A stretch of 64,000 nucleotides of DNA, from the NCBI RefSeq assembly GCF_022539505.1, contig NC_061512.1, positions 250,000,510 to 250,064,509 on the forward strand, given 5' to 3'. This DNA is from Lolium rigidum. Lineage: Eukaryota > Streptophyta > Magnoliopsida > Poales > Poaceae. This document shows, in pieces, positions 10,186 to 21,709 of the stretch (positions within the stretch are counted from its first letter, which is position 1; the number at the start of each line of letters is the position of its first letter). Made by a program: the position numbers and the translations under genes. The notes under the pieces are model-generated. The model saw nothing but the letters and a program-made list of their open reading frames with translations, did not search any database and was not told the DNA's origin.

Positions 10186-11345
10186 TGTATCTCAAATTAG
10201 CATATTTGGAACCAGCGGCAGGAAGGGCTTTCCTGCAACATCTTCCCGGCGAGTCATGCTGCTACTGCTGCTCGTGTCGATGAGGCATCCGTCCTCGCTA
10301 TCCAGTGGGTGATGTCTCAGCCTCGAACCCTCTCCGGTGAGCTCTGGTTTTGGTCCCCTGTAGGTTTTCCGATCTGCTCCGGTCGTTGAACCCCAGTGTG
10401 GTGATGCCTGCTAGCTTTCTTTGATTTTTGTAACTACTGAGAATAATTCAGCAGTGATGACTGATTTGTTAGCATGGTGATGACTGCTAGCTTTCTTTGT
10501 AACAAAAATCTGTGAGACTCTCAGAATGAAACTGGGGACCCCTTTTGAGGGTTCCTTTTATCTTAAAAAAAAAAGAATAACTCGGTCTCTTCTCTTGTCC
10601 AGGAGGGATACTAGCTACTACTCAATGTGTAATTCGTCCACTTTTGTTATTGTTACTGTAAATTTCTCGATTCTCGACTATGTTGTGTCATATCTTCATT
10701 AACCATGTGTATGTGTGATGTGTAAGAGTGAATTCAGAGGAAACATGAGTTCTGTTCTACTTGTTCTTAATAATTGTTTATGCAATTTGGGATGGACAAA
10801 TGTGTTTAGCACCTAGAAAGATGCATGTCAGTTTTCAGTCACCTAATGAAACCTAGTGTGAGGTTCATCGTCCGTGGGCATATGCAGTTCTAGCTACATA
10901 ATCATTTCTTAGTGCTACTGTGAATGTAACATAGTGTGGATGTTAATTTCAAGTTGAGAATTATTGACTTTATTTTAGTTTCAAATGTGGATATAGGAGT
11001 TTAGATTTGGGTATCTACAGAACTCCATTTTGATTTCAGGTTCATGCTTATGGTAAGAGGCCTATCCGTGTAAAGGTTTTGTTGTGCAGTTTGAAAGTCA
11101 AGAATGATTAGCTGATCACATTAAATCGTTGTGGAGTACCCATGTTACATTGGATGAACTAAGTCCAAATGATTATAACTTGTATTTATGGCGTTGTGGA
11201 GTCCCATGCTACATTAGATGCATTAAGATGAAATGATTATAAATTTCTGTTACATGGCTCCTGTGGAGTAGTCTTATTGCATTGAGTATGTCAGTTCGGA
11301 ATAAATTATAAATCATGGTGAAGGATTCATGACAATGTCATATGT
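10186..11345. other. Intergenic or intronic, no gene recognised
   Basis: AT-rich sequence with no open frame of note. At 10487-10576 a CTCAGAATGAAACTGGGGAC segment is followed by a run of about ten A, which resembles the tail of an old retroposed transcript. From 11090 to 11270 two loosely repeated GTTGTGGAGT(A/C)CC phrases occur. It may be an intron of the HSP100 pseudogene. Confidence 0.4.
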
Positions 11346-11354
11346 ATAATTTAA

Positions 11355-11500
11355 GGGATTTCTATTTTCGTGCCCTCGGCTCCTTAGTTGTACTCAGTTT
11401 TCCCCAGATCCTTAGTTTTTCCTCAGTTTTCCCCCCCTTGTCTATAACCCGCAGAAAGAGCTCGGACGGAAGGAATTCCGTTTAGTTGACGTTGGTTGGT
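11355..11500 (+). repeat. Left terminal inverted repeat of the MULE
   Basis: Matches the complement of 15930-16076 over its length with scattered differences; includes the CAGTTTTCCCCAG and GGACGGAAGGAA blocks. Confidence 0.85.
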
Positions 11501-11744
11501 GCTGGCAAGTGGGGCCGCTGTTGGTGCCCCGCAGTGGACACGTCTCCACTTATCCAGATCATCGTGGGACCCACAACTTGTCCACGTTAGCGCGCCGGAC
11601 CCACAGCTTACCCAGGTGACCGTTGCAAAATGGGAGCCCGAGCTAGCCCCGTGCCCGTGCCCGTGCCATTGCTTCCCCTTTCTTTCTCCGCGCCCCATTG
11701 TTCTTCTTCTCCGCCGCCGGCAGCCCTTCTCCGGCACGCGGGTG

Positions 11745-12354
11745 ATGTCTAGTTTCTCTTCGACCTCCCGTTCTTCATGGCCGCAAGTATGGACCCGTGC
11801 CTTTGACAAGATGCCCCGATCGCCCACGCCGAGAGCCTCCGAAGCGGTCGATCCGTAAGACGGACGAGAACGGCAACCGTGGACGTGAGTTCGTTGCATG
11901 CGAGAGCTTGCCATATAGAGAGGGGGATAAGGTTAGATCTCGCTCCAATTTCTCTGTTTTCTCTCGATTTTCTTGTTATTCCCTCGAATTTGGGATTTAG
12001 GGTTCACGTTGTTGTTTTCAGATCTTGAAGAAATGCGAGCATTTCGAGTGGATCGATGTGTACGTTCAGAGGCTTCAGTTGCAGGAATCAATTGGCGCTA
12101 TTGGGGGCGCAATTTGGGAGGGGGGACTTGCTGTAGAGAATGCGGCGGAGAGAGGAGCCGTTCCGATTAGGGACCTTCCGATTATGCCTAATGCTCCCAA
12201 TGCAGAACTGGTGGAAGTGAAGGGAGAACTGAAGAAAATGAACAAGCGATTAAGGCAGCTGATCGAGTTGAAGAAGCAAGCTAATATGATGGCTGGTTGT
12301 TTTTTTTGTTGTATAATTACGATCGGATTCTTATCATTGCTCACCGGGCGCTAG
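11745..12354 (+). pseudogene. GRF-type zinc finger protein with C-terminal membrane segment, two exons
   Basis: Exon 1 carries KTDENGNRGREFVACES (from about 11850) and exon 2 carries KKCEHFEWIDVYVQRLQ (from 12028). Together these form the Cys and Gly-Arg-x-Phe pattern of a GRF zinc finger, found in many small plant proteins of unknown role that probably bind nucleic acid. The intron at 11932-12021 is bounded by GT and AG and joins the frames exactly. Exon 2 continues with a charged helix (VKGELKKMNKRLRQLIELKK, about 12215-12275) and a hydrophobic segment CCIITIGFLSLL before the stop at 12352, so a C-terminal membrane anchor is likely. The probable start ATG at 11745 is in a different frame from the zinc finger, with no in-frame ATG after the stop at 11743. 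One indel therefore appears to have broken the 5' end, unless a further intron exists. It lies inside a MULE and may be a captured host gene. Confidence 0.6.
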
Positions 12355-12449
12355 AAGTTGTTACAAGGGATACCTTGTTACAAATCCATTATTCGAGTTA
12401 CATGTACTTGTAGTTGTTTTCAAAGTTAGTGTGTGCATTCACCGAAATT

Positions 12450-13275
12450 ACCAACTATATTCCCTAAAAGAAAAGGAAAGCTAAAGATAGTTGATAATTG
12501 TTAGAGGGGTGACAAATAATGCAATCCCCGAAATCCGCAAATATGTATGCCTCATGTTTATACCAAAATTATACCACTTTTAGGCCTTTCCAAAATACCA
12601 ATACCATATCCCAAACTATATTCCCTAAAAGAAAAGGACAGCTAAAGATAGTTGATAATTGTTAGAGGGGTGACAAATGATGCAATCGCCGAAATCCGCA
12701 AATATGTATGCCTCATGTTTATACCAAAATTATACCACTTTTAGGCCTTTCCAAAATACCAATACTATATCCCAAACTATATTCCCTAAAAGAAAAGGAC
12801 AGCTAAAGATAGTTGATAATTGTTAGAGGGGTGACAAATGATGCAATCGCCGAAATCCGCAAAAATGTATGCCTCATGTTTATACCAAAATTATACCACT
12901 TTTAGGCCTTTCCAAAATACCAATACCATATCCCAAACTATATTCCCTAAAAGAAAAGGAAAGCTAAAGATAGTTGATAATTGTTAGAGGGGTGACAAAT
13001 AATGCAATCCCCGAAATCCGCAAATATGTATGCCTCATGTTTATACCAAAATTATACCACTTTTAGGCCTTTCCAAAATACCAATACCATATCCCAAACT
13101 ATATTCCCTAAAAGAAAAGGACAGCTAAAGATAGTTGATAATTGTTAGAGGGGTGACAAATAATGCAATCGCCGAAATCAGCAAAAATGTATGCCTCATG
13201 TTTATAACAAAATTATACCACTTTTAGGCCGTTTCAAAATACCAATACTATATCCCAAACTATATTCCTCATGTT
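12450..13275. repeat. 161-bp tandem array, five units
   Basis: TTCCCTAAAA recurs at 12460, 12621, 12782, 12943 and 13104, and a truncated TTCCTC at 13264, giving a regular 161-bp period. Each unit contains GATAGTTGATAATTGTTAGA, a GGGGTGACAAAT phrase and TTATACCACTTTTAGGCC. Units differ by only a few substitutions (CAATCCCCGAAA alternates with CAATCGCCGAAA). This indicates recent unequal exchange within the MULE. Confidence 0.95.
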
Positions 13276-13287
13276 TATTCTCCACCG

Positions 13288-13315
13288 ACAGAGAGAGAGA
13301 GAGAGATGGGTGGCC

Positions 13316-13361
<46 letters not shown>

Positions 13362-13362
13362 T
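13288..13362. repeat. (GA)n microsatellite, interrupted
   Basis: Two GA runs separated by GATGGGTGGCCACGAA, directly after the 161-bp array. The GCCACGAAGAGA motif follows both runs, so the block is itself a short duplication. Confidence 0.95.
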
Positions 13363-14284
13363 GCCACGAAGAGACGGATAGGGGTATACTGCCCGTTAGA
13401 TCAGTGGATCAACGGTTCGTGGAGTCGATCCGTGTGACAACGGCTCAACCAATCAGGATAAGTTTGGGCTTCTCGGAGCATTTGTGACAAGTACTTGAGG
13501 GCAAAACTGAGTAGTACTAAGAATCCAAGGGCACATAAATAGTAAATAGACTAAGGGATTCAAACAAAAGAATTACAAAATGAAAAATGTGTGTTTTGTA
13601 CAATATAATTCATATTGGGCTACATCAAATTATTTGCAATTCAAATATACATCAGTGTGACAATTATGGCATCATTTAGACAAACTATGTTTTGGGAAAG
13701 ATGTTTTCCAAAGGGGTTTGGGTGGAAAACCATGCATCTTCATAGCTACACTAGTGATTCTGAGAAGTGGCAATTTGTGGTAAAACTTGATTTATATATG
13801 TTTGTTAAGGTTTTCTAGGTGGCAGAGTTGCGTAGGAAGACTCCATGAGTAGTTGCCACTATGTTTTTATTTTTTGGATTTTTTGCGCATGAAATGACTC
13901 AATTAGCTATGTTAATCTCATTTGTTGACTCTCTGTTGACCAGCTACTTGAGGGTAAAACTGAGTATATTGCACTTGCCGGTCTAAGTCCTCGAGGGGAA
14001 AACCGAGTACGGATAAAATTTCCGTATAAGGCCCGAGGTTATAACTGAGTACACCAAACGTCCCGGGGTTAGACTCGTGTAGCGGTGCACGCTGCAGCCG
14101 TGCATAGCGGACGCGTGTTGCGGTACACGCCACCTTCGTCTTTATAGAGCCCCTCTTTCTCTCCCTCGACGCACGTTCTCACCGGCTCACCGCAACCGCC
14201 TCTCCTGTCCCATCATCTTCTCCACAACCGAAGAAAAACCCCGAAGAAAACCGCCGGCGATGGAGAAGAATGAGATGCCCATTG

Positions 14285-14475
14285 TCGGCGCATCGGCCGC
14301 CGCCCCGTCCGTGCCCCCGTCGCTGCTTCCAACGTAGCAGCCGGCGCATCGGCCGCCGCCCCGTCCGGGCCCTCGTCGCTGCTTCCAACGTAGCAGCCGG
14401 CGCATCGGCCGCCGCCCCGTCCGGGCCCCCGTCGCCGCTTCCAACGTAGCAGCCGGCGCATCGGCCGCCGCCCCC
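14285..14475. repeat. 56-bp GC-rich tandem repeat, three units
   Basis: CCGGCGCATCGG recurs at 14341, 14397 and 14453 (56-bp spacing), preceded by a partial unit at 14286. The units contain CGCTGCTTCCAACGTAGCAG. They lie just after a possible start of the zf-XS-like gene (ATG 14260). Confidence 0.9.
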
Positions 14476-14599
14476 GTCCGAGCCCCCTTCGATTGGGACC
14501 CGTACGAACCAGTGCAGTACGACGCGCCGGAGAACCCCTACGACACCACCATCGTCGACTACGCGCCGGAGGTAACCTTGTTCTTATCTCATTTCAATC

Positions 14600-14840
14600 A
14601 GTTTGTGTTAGATCTAGCGTTATTACGGTTCGTCTGTTCCTAGTTCAATCCTTTTGTGTTAGATCTTGCGTTATTACTGTTCGTTTCTTCCTAGTTCAAT
14701 CCTTTTGTGTTAGATCTTGCGTTATTATCTGTTCGTCCTGTTCCTAGTTCAATCCTTTTGTGTTAGATCTTGCGTTATTACTGTTCGTCTCGTTCCTAGT
14801 TCGATCCTTTTGTGTTAGATCTTGCGTTATTAGTGTTTGT
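14600..14840. repeat. ~52-bp tandem repeat in a probable intron, five units
   Basis: TGTGTTAGATCT(T/A)GCGTTATTA recurs at 14604, 14655, 14706, 14759 and 14811. The array follows GAGGTAACCTTG at about 14568, a plausible splice donor, so it probably expands an intron. Confidence 0.88.
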
Positions 14841-15929
14841 GCCGATGATGATGAATATTTGGGCATCCCTAAATTGATTCAGGGTTTGGTCGATAAACAA
14901 TTGGTGTGTACAAATTTGTTGTGCATGATCTTTGGTTTACTTACTCAAATCCTGGATATAAGTGTGTCCAATGTAACCGAGGCTACCTCTTTTTTTCGAG
15001 CCCATATTATCATGCATGATTTTTTGTTCACTCTCCGTTCAATCATCGTTGCAATTGACTCCGTGTTTTTGCACGATCTTTGGTGCTACGTGACGTGTGG
15101 AGAGCAGCGACGTCGACAGCGACGACGAGTCCTTCCACACCAAGACTCGTCACGTCCTCGGAGGCTGCAGTCCGGCCAATACGATGGCCCCTTTGCTCGA
15201 GGCATTTACAAGTGCCCCTTCCGCAACGGAGGCTCCGCGACACCGACTTCAACACCCCGCTGAACCATGCTGAATCCATTGGCGGATATGGCGCTAGAGT
15301 TGGAAGGACCGTGAACGTGCATGCGTACATGGCCAAACACAAAGCACTTGGGATTCACCTGCGCAACCTCCAAGCGAGTCACACGCGCCACCGGAGGCGT
15401 TGAACGTGCCTACTCGCACTCTTCGTATGTGATCGCTCTATCCGTAGAGCAGCTTAAATTCATGTAAAATGTAGCTTATGTTGGATCTATCGGTACTACA
15501 TTTGGATCTGTCCTGAATATATCTATGCTATGTTGGTTGCTCGTATGCAGCTTATCCTATATTTTCTCTCCGGATTTGTGCCCTAGATTTCCTACCCGAT
15601 TGGGTAAAAACGAAGGCATAAAGAAATGAATGGCGTTAAAAAACAGAAGGAGAAGCTTCTCTAGATTTGCTACCAATTTGGGCTATCAAATATGAATGAG
15701 ATCGAGCGATAGAGAGGAAAAAGGTACATTGAAAACTGCTAATCTGGGCGAAAGAGACAGAAACCACTCGTGCCCCCGTCCCGGACCCACACGGCTCCAC
15801 ACGCTACGGCCCTACACGCTACGGCCCCACAAACACGGCCTCGTCCTGTCCCACGCGGTCCCTTCCTACCAGCCCCACACGACGCGGTCCCACACGACGC
15901 GACCCCACAAAGACACGACCCCACTCGTC

Positions 15930-16076
15930 GGCACGGAACGGTCAACTTAACGGATTCCTTCCGTCCGAGCTCCTTCTGCGGTTCAGACAAACGTTTGGGT
16001 AAAACTGAGGAAAAACTAAGGACCTGGGGAAAACTGAGTACAACTAACGAAGCAGGGGCACGAAAATAGAAATCCC
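15930..16076 (-). repeat. Right terminal inverted repeat of the MULE
   Basis: Ends in GAAATCCC, directly followed by the second ATAATTTAA target copy. Confidence 0.85.
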
Positions 16077-16185
16077 ATAATTTAATCGGGCAACATGCAC
16101 TGCAGTGCTTCTTTTCTACCGAGTTGCATTCATGAGTGGCAAGAATGTATCTTGTAAAATTAATGCATATTATTGCTGTTTATAT

Positions 16186-17445
16186 TGTAGGTTGTCAATT
16201 TCCTGATAAGGCAATCGATATGATCGATGAGGCATGTGACACTGCAGCCAAAAGGATGGTACAGATTGGAAAACAAGAAAATCACATCACACTGTGCTAA
16301 CTGCCTCTCCAAATGCAGTGAACAAAGCAATTGTTAGCCCGGATGAATTTGCCGGGCATTCTCTTCCTATTGATACTTGTGTCCATTGGTCAATCAGTGT
16401 GATGTGATTTTCACACATGTCCCATTGTTGTGATTTGAAGGGTGTGAGTAGATGTAATGGAATTCCTGTCTCCACGCTTGATCAAGGGGAGAAGGATAAG
16501 TTGATCCACCTTGCGGCCAGGTTGCATGAGCGAGATGTTGGCCAGGCTAAAGCTGTTTATAAGGGCATTCTAGGACTGGCCTAGACCAGCTTGGCAAACC
16601 AATAGGATCATAACTCTTTTTGGGCTCAACTCATATTGGAAAAAGAGAGATAGCAAAAGCTCTTGCCGAATAGCTGTTTTATAGTGGGAAGATGTTGATG
16701 CGCATTGAAACGTCTGAATACACTGGGGCTGGATCTGTGGCGTCTCACTGGAGCCTCTATAGGGTTTGTCTTCTCTATTTAAACACCACTACAGTACCAT
16801 ATCATTCGAAGTCTTCAATTAGTCTGTCCGATCTTAATGTTTCTCTTGTATTGGAAGTTTGGAACATGTTAAAGCTCGTATGACCATCAAGGTGGTGGAC
16901 AACTAACTGAGAAGGTGCAGATCATCCCATATAGTGTCATCCGTCTCAATGAGGTGGAGAAGGCAGATCCCTTGGTGTTGAATATTTTTCTCCAGGTCCT
17001 TGATGGTGGTATGTTGACTGATTGCAAAGGGCGGGCAGTAGATTGCAAGAATACCATTATCAACATGACCTCAAATCTGGGGTCAGAGCACCTTCTAGCC
17101 CGAATACGGGGAGAAAATACAATGCAAACTGCACAGAACCTTGTCATGAATCAGGTTTGCTTGTGAATCCAAAACTGTGCCTATACAGGTTGCATAAAGT
17201 AGTTATTTTTCAGCTGGTTGTTACCTATATGTTTGCTTGTGCATGTTCAGAAACAGTTGAAGGCCGAGTTTGTGAACAGACTGGGTGCGGTCATTGTATT
17301 TGAGCTGCTTTCTCTAGTGAAAGAGATCGTGGCAATCCAGATGAAGATCGTTGTTGTCAGGGTAGCTGCCAAGAGAATCATGCATTTATGGATAGAAATC
17401 TATCTCGCTCAACTAAAATTCGTTGTGTGCATAAGCAGTACATCT
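16186..17445 (+). pseudogene. HSP100/ClpB-type AAA+ chaperone, decayed
   Basis: In-frame pieces follow the order of the second nucleotide-binding domain of HSP100 disaggregases. FPDKAIDMIDEACDTAAKRM is at 16198-16260. Then come GIPVSTLDQGEKDKLIHLAARLHERDVGQ (about 16465-16550), a ruined Walker A near 16630 (IAKALAE retained), and [20 protein letters not shown] with [18 protein letters not shown] (16915-17110). Last are LKAEFVNRLGAVIVFE (17240-17310) and further remnants. Several in-frame stops and frameshifts interrupt it. Walker A has lost its glycine pattern, and the Walker B aspartate reads as Asn (RLNEVEKA). A TTGTAG/GT acceptor at 16190 and an intron near 17150-17250 show it descends from a spliced gene. 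Intact relatives unfold aggregated proteins during heat stress; this copy cannot. The MULE inserted in its upstream intron. Confidence 0.85.
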
Positions 17446-20400
17446 GTAGGAAATTGATCTGCTATTTTTTTGAATAGTTTGTTGCTTATTATGCATAGAG
17501 AGTGTGGGGTTTTTCTTATGCATTATATGGTTCAGAGCATATAGGATTATTTCCGCCCATGCATAAATTTTTATATAGGCAAATGATTTGGACGGTGATA
17601 GTGCTTGGAATCTTCTGTTTTGTTTCGTCATGCTACTTACTAGTCGAGTCTATTTCGTTTGCATAAAGGTTTGCTTAATAACGTATTGCAGCTCTCCGTG
17701 GCTGCAGCTCCCGGTGCCCGCTTGTTGTGTACCGAAATCCGGGGTTTCGCCTCGATGTCATTCGATCGCCGTCACGGCTTCCCCAACGAAGCTCCAGCTG
17801 CTCGGTGCTCTTTGGCGACAGGAAGGAATCTGGAAGCTCAACAAGGGCACAATGAAAGTGAGAAAGATGCCGCTTTGCCGGTCTGCAGTAAGTTCCAGCC
17901 CCGATCGATATAGTCCTTAAATGTACCAGCGAAGGTGGATTGTTGATTTTTCTAGGGTGCTTTGGGTGCAGGAAGTTGAAGAAGGACTACAGAGAGCTTG
18001 GCAGCGCCATCGTGGACCTCATTCTGCAGTGCCGACCTCCTTGAGCTATCTGCTGCCGGGTTCAACCCGAAGCAATAGATGGAGTCTTCCAGTATAAGGA
18101 CGAGGAGACAAGCAGGATGACCTGCTGTTTCTCTCATCTGCTGGTAACTACAATGCTAGGGACCAGCTGTTGTTGATTGACCCGCTTCCACGACAAGGAG
18201 GATCAAACGCATGAACATGAAAGTCAGGTTTGCGTCTTGCTGATCTTGTGCCCCATTATTTCCCATGTATCTGTGAGATGTATGTTATGCCATGCTTATG
18301 GCTGCCATAGGACTATTCCCAATCGTAACTTGACAGTATGTCGTGAAAGGATTTGCTACACATAAGGCTAGTTCTTAAGCACTATGCGACAGAATATCAA
18401 TTTGGTGTCATTGGAACGGAGATATAGAAAATTAGGATTTTTTTACATGCAGTCATAGCTGAACAGATGTGGTTGTAGTCACTACAAATAAACCGTATGA
18501 CTGAGTGCAATGTTGGCATATAGGATGACCTTCACATTTTGCAAAACTGCAAAGTGGTAACTCATGATAAACAAGCTACAGTTTCTGACAACTGTAGAAA
18601 ATTTGGTGCTTATGATTTTAGAAACTTATTTTGCAGGCCTTGATTTGATATAGTTAGATTTTCTGGTTGGGTTAGGAGTTGCGCTTCTGAAGTTTATTCA
18701 TACATCAGCCTTGAAAATAGTAGATATGGCCCAGTTTAATTCCTTCACCGTTGTTACCTACTCAACATGATTCTGGTTAAGGCTGGAGTATGCAAGGGGT
18801 TATATTTGTATCAGTCACCTATGTTTTCCACTTTCACGATTTAGTGAACCCCTATATTATGAATGGGGTTACTGGCATGGTTCTATCACTATTCTCAAAG
18901 ACTAACATTATTGTTGGCTTGCTTTGCTGGATGATATAATGCTTTTTCATTGAATCTAGTAATATTTATAAAGTAGAAATTGTATTTTGTATTCACACTA
19001 TACCACGGTTAATATCTATGCATTCTAGGACTGGGAGAACATATGAACACTATTCTTTTCTGTAATAATGTACTTCCACTTCATCATAAAGTTCAGAATT
19101 TGTAATATATGCACGAAAATACATTAGTTGGTAATCCATATAGTTTTTTGTGTATTCCTGTTTTATTTTGAGTTTTTGTACAATTCATCATGTTTATCAT
19201 CTAACTTAAACTCCAGGGCTCCGCTATTCTTTTAGATGTGTAGGGGAGTTTAATTCAGAAAAGAAGAAAGGTTGTTTTCCTTCATTCAATGGGCATGTTC
19301 TTTGGTTCATGTTCATGTTCAATGTATTTCTCATATCCACCTTCTATGTCTTAGTTCATGTTCAATGTATACTTGTCATGTAGCAGAGCATCCTAAAGAT
19401 TGTTGTATGAAACATTTTATAAATGAAACAAGAATGCTCGGGTTGGAATTTATAGCTGCCACGGTCTAATCTGAATGTGTGGTAGATGAGTTCATGGCTA
19501 GACACACTTATCTTACATGCTGCCTGGAATGTGGACAGGGTGACGTGTTGTTTCTGAATGATGGCGATCAGTACTTGCACCTGGAACTAATGGAACCAGA
19601 AGAGGTTGGTCATCTCCTCCTGTGATACTTAAGAGTCTACTAAAGCTAGAAAGCGAAACTTAGGTGATTTTGTTCATCCTGTACATGCTTTGTGGTACCT
19701 TTTTTTACGACTGTGACACAAGTTCTCTTGCTTGTAGTTCTTTTGATGAAACCTGAATATATGGTACTGAAGTTGAGCAATTTATTTCTCAAATGATCAT
19801 GTCTATACCCAGCTTGATCCATTTTAGCTCTCTCTTTGTTGTACACTTTACTCGCTCAAACAAGTAACCAGGTCACTCAAACACAAAGCAATCATATCTA
19901 TTACATCTTCTAGAAATATTCTTTAGTCTAATTCCTCTCTTTGTTAGAGTAGAGGATTTTCTGCACCAAAAGTTACTTTTTTAGTTGCTGGCCATTTGAT
20001 TACATGCATATTATTGATATCTAGGGAGTAATCAATTTTAGCTAGATAACATGTCTGAATACGAGTTGTTGTGTTGTTGTGCCATTTATCAATCTTAAAT
20101 CTGTCTGAATACGAGTTGTTGTATTATTTGGTAAGTATATCTTTACTCTGATGCGCCTTGATGAGCATTTATCATATTTATTGCGACCTTTCTCATTAAT
20201 CAATGTTTTCTTGTTCTCTGTTCTGTGCTTGAATTGCTCATGGCTTATGTCGTATTGTGATAAAATCTTTTGTTGTACAAGAACATATTTATACTGTGCT
20301 ATCCAGGAAAGTACAGCTTGAAATGTTTTTTGCTTTAACTGTGTTTGATTGGGTTAGAACAATGTAACATACACTTCGTCACGTGGGCCTAGAAAGCCAT

Positions 20401-21282
20401 GCAATTGTTGTCTATTTTTCTAACTCGATGTGCATGAGACCCTCAATGTCAAAAATACCTTATGTAACGGAAATCAGCAGGTACTTCATTCAGTTTCTAT
20501 GTTGTCTGTTCCATCAGTTTCTTGATTCTCAAATAGTAACTCAACAAATTGGGTATTGCTATAGTGTGGAGCGATCTGGACTAGGTCCAAGTGGCTTAGT
20601 TGGTTGCCTTTTTGTGCTTCAACAAAATGCTGCATAAGATGAATTATGTTCCCTAATTGATGAATGTGCTGCTTCCCTTAAACTGCTGAAATCATTTGTA
20701 GCAATATCATTTCCTTCTCTTGATGAGAAATCCACTCATGCACAGACATCAATAACTTGTGATATTGATATAATTCGCAATGCTGCGACATTTCTTGTGC
20801 CATGGAGGTTATTCTTTCTTTGTTTGTTGTCGTGCAGGTTATGGACGAGCTGAGCTTCTTCATCCCATGGTAGTCGCTGGGGCTATACATGGAGCGGCAG
20901 TTGACTGCCGTGGCATTTGAGAAGAGGAAGTTAGGCAGCATGACACTAATGCAGCAGCAGCACAGAAGAAGTGGAGCTGGAGCTGGCCTCTTTTTCGAGT
21001 TAACGATTTAGGCAGGTATCTGCTTCTGGCTCACTGATATGTATAGGCTGACTGGCTCACTGGTATGCCTTGTATTGATTGTTGTGTTCAATGACATTAT
21101 TTAGGCTTATTATGGTACCTACTGGCTCTAGTGTTGGTGTCTATATTAAGTATTAGGTTTTGTGATCTGTGGTTGCTGCTAATAGAAACTCTCTTTTTTA
21201 TTTGCCAAACTAAGAGGCCATGACGGCCTTTACTTCTTGAAATCATTACACAGTATCAACAATACTCATAGTTAATCGTATG
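17446..21282. other. No gene assigned; scattered exon-like scraps
   Basis: Mostly AT-rich. Exon-like scraps on the plus strand are at 17696-17895 (a mitochondrial-presequence-like stretch with RGFASMSFDRRHG in the frame of 17659-17913), 17965-18060 (KKDYRELGSAIVDLI), 19540-19610 (GDVLFLNDGDQYLHLELMEPEEV) and 20838-20930. They could be remains of one spliced gene, but they show stops and no domain I can name, and I do not assign a function. AT-rich intron-like sequence lies between them. Confidence 0.35.
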
Positions 21283-21709
21283 TGTTGGAATTCGCCCACG
21301 GATCAATCACATCAAACTAGATAAACACACGTAGATACAAAATTTGTCGCCAAGGGTGCGTCTCGCACCCTCTAAACTATTCTTTATTGTTTTTCTGATT
21401 TTCTCTTGGTACAACTCACAACGTATATACTCATGTATATATAGAACCAGACTCAACCGACCTTAAACTCCTAAACCTAGTCGTACTAGAACCTAGCACT
21501 AGAGCAACTAGTACTCGGACTAGTACTTCCGTTTACACAACCGACACAGACCATGGCATGCAAGCCAACTCCAACTAGAACTAGTATAGTCTGTAGACTA
21601 CTAGGAAATTGACCCTAACTCGATTATGACTCTAATCTGATCTAACATACGCTCAACCTCTACTAACTAGCAAACTCATATTATTAACTTGACTAATTAG
21701 ACTCCAACA
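21283..21709 (-). mobile_element. Probable solo LTR, 427 bp
   Basis: Bounded by TGTTGGA and TCCAACA, the paired ends of many Copia LTRs. On the minus strand a TATATATA-like box (near 21440) precedes an AATAAA signal (near 21384), the promoter-then-polyadenylation order expected of an LTR; this favours the minus strand. No matching second LTR exists nearby and no clean 5-bp target duplication is visible. Confidence 0.6.

Larger units (their letters stand above)
14260..15403 (+). pseudogene. zf-XS-like gene fragment inside the MULE
   Basis: Coding-like sequence at 14480-14570 (FDWDPYEPVQYDAPENPYDT) precedes a repeat-filled intron. A second block at 15100-15403 encodes IYKCPF, then in the next frame LRDTDFN, NHAESIGGYGARVGRTVNV and KHKALGIHLRNLQA. 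The order of Cys-Pro-Phe, then His-Ala, then Lys-His-x-Ala-Leu matches the zf-XS domain found with SGS3/FDM-type RNA-silencing proteins. The second cysteine of the CPxC pair is replaced by Arg, and a frameshift separates the halves near 15220. This is a degenerate fragment, probably captured by the element. Domain identity is by motif order only. Confidence 0.45.
11355..16076. mobile_element. Mutator-like element (MULE) carrying gene fragments
   Basis: Both ends carry long imperfect inverted repeats: 11355 onward begins GGGATTTCTATTTTCGTGCC, and the complement of 16076 backward begins the same way. Similarity extends about 145 bp, to the GAGCTCGGACGGAAGGAA phrase on each side. Direct 9-bp copies ATAATTTAA flank the element at 11346-11354 and 16077-16085, the diagnostic target duplication of Mutator elements. 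No transposase was found in the 4.7 kb interior. It holds a GRF-type gene, a zf-XS-like fragment and tandem arrays, so it behaves like a non-autonomous or Pack-MULE-type carrier. AAAACTGAGTA phrases typical of the terminus recur internally at 13495, 13965 and 16030. This suggests two MULEs merged. Confidence 0.88.

Noticed and set aside
15770..15960. Coding repeat (ACACGCTACGGCCC-rich tract)
   Set aside because: Low-complexity frames open on both strands at the edge of the MULE terminal repeat; no conserved protein.
17696..17895. Mitochondrial small heat shock protein exon
   Set aside because: Only a short presequence-like stretch (RGFASMSFDRR) suggests it; no alpha-crystallin domain follows.
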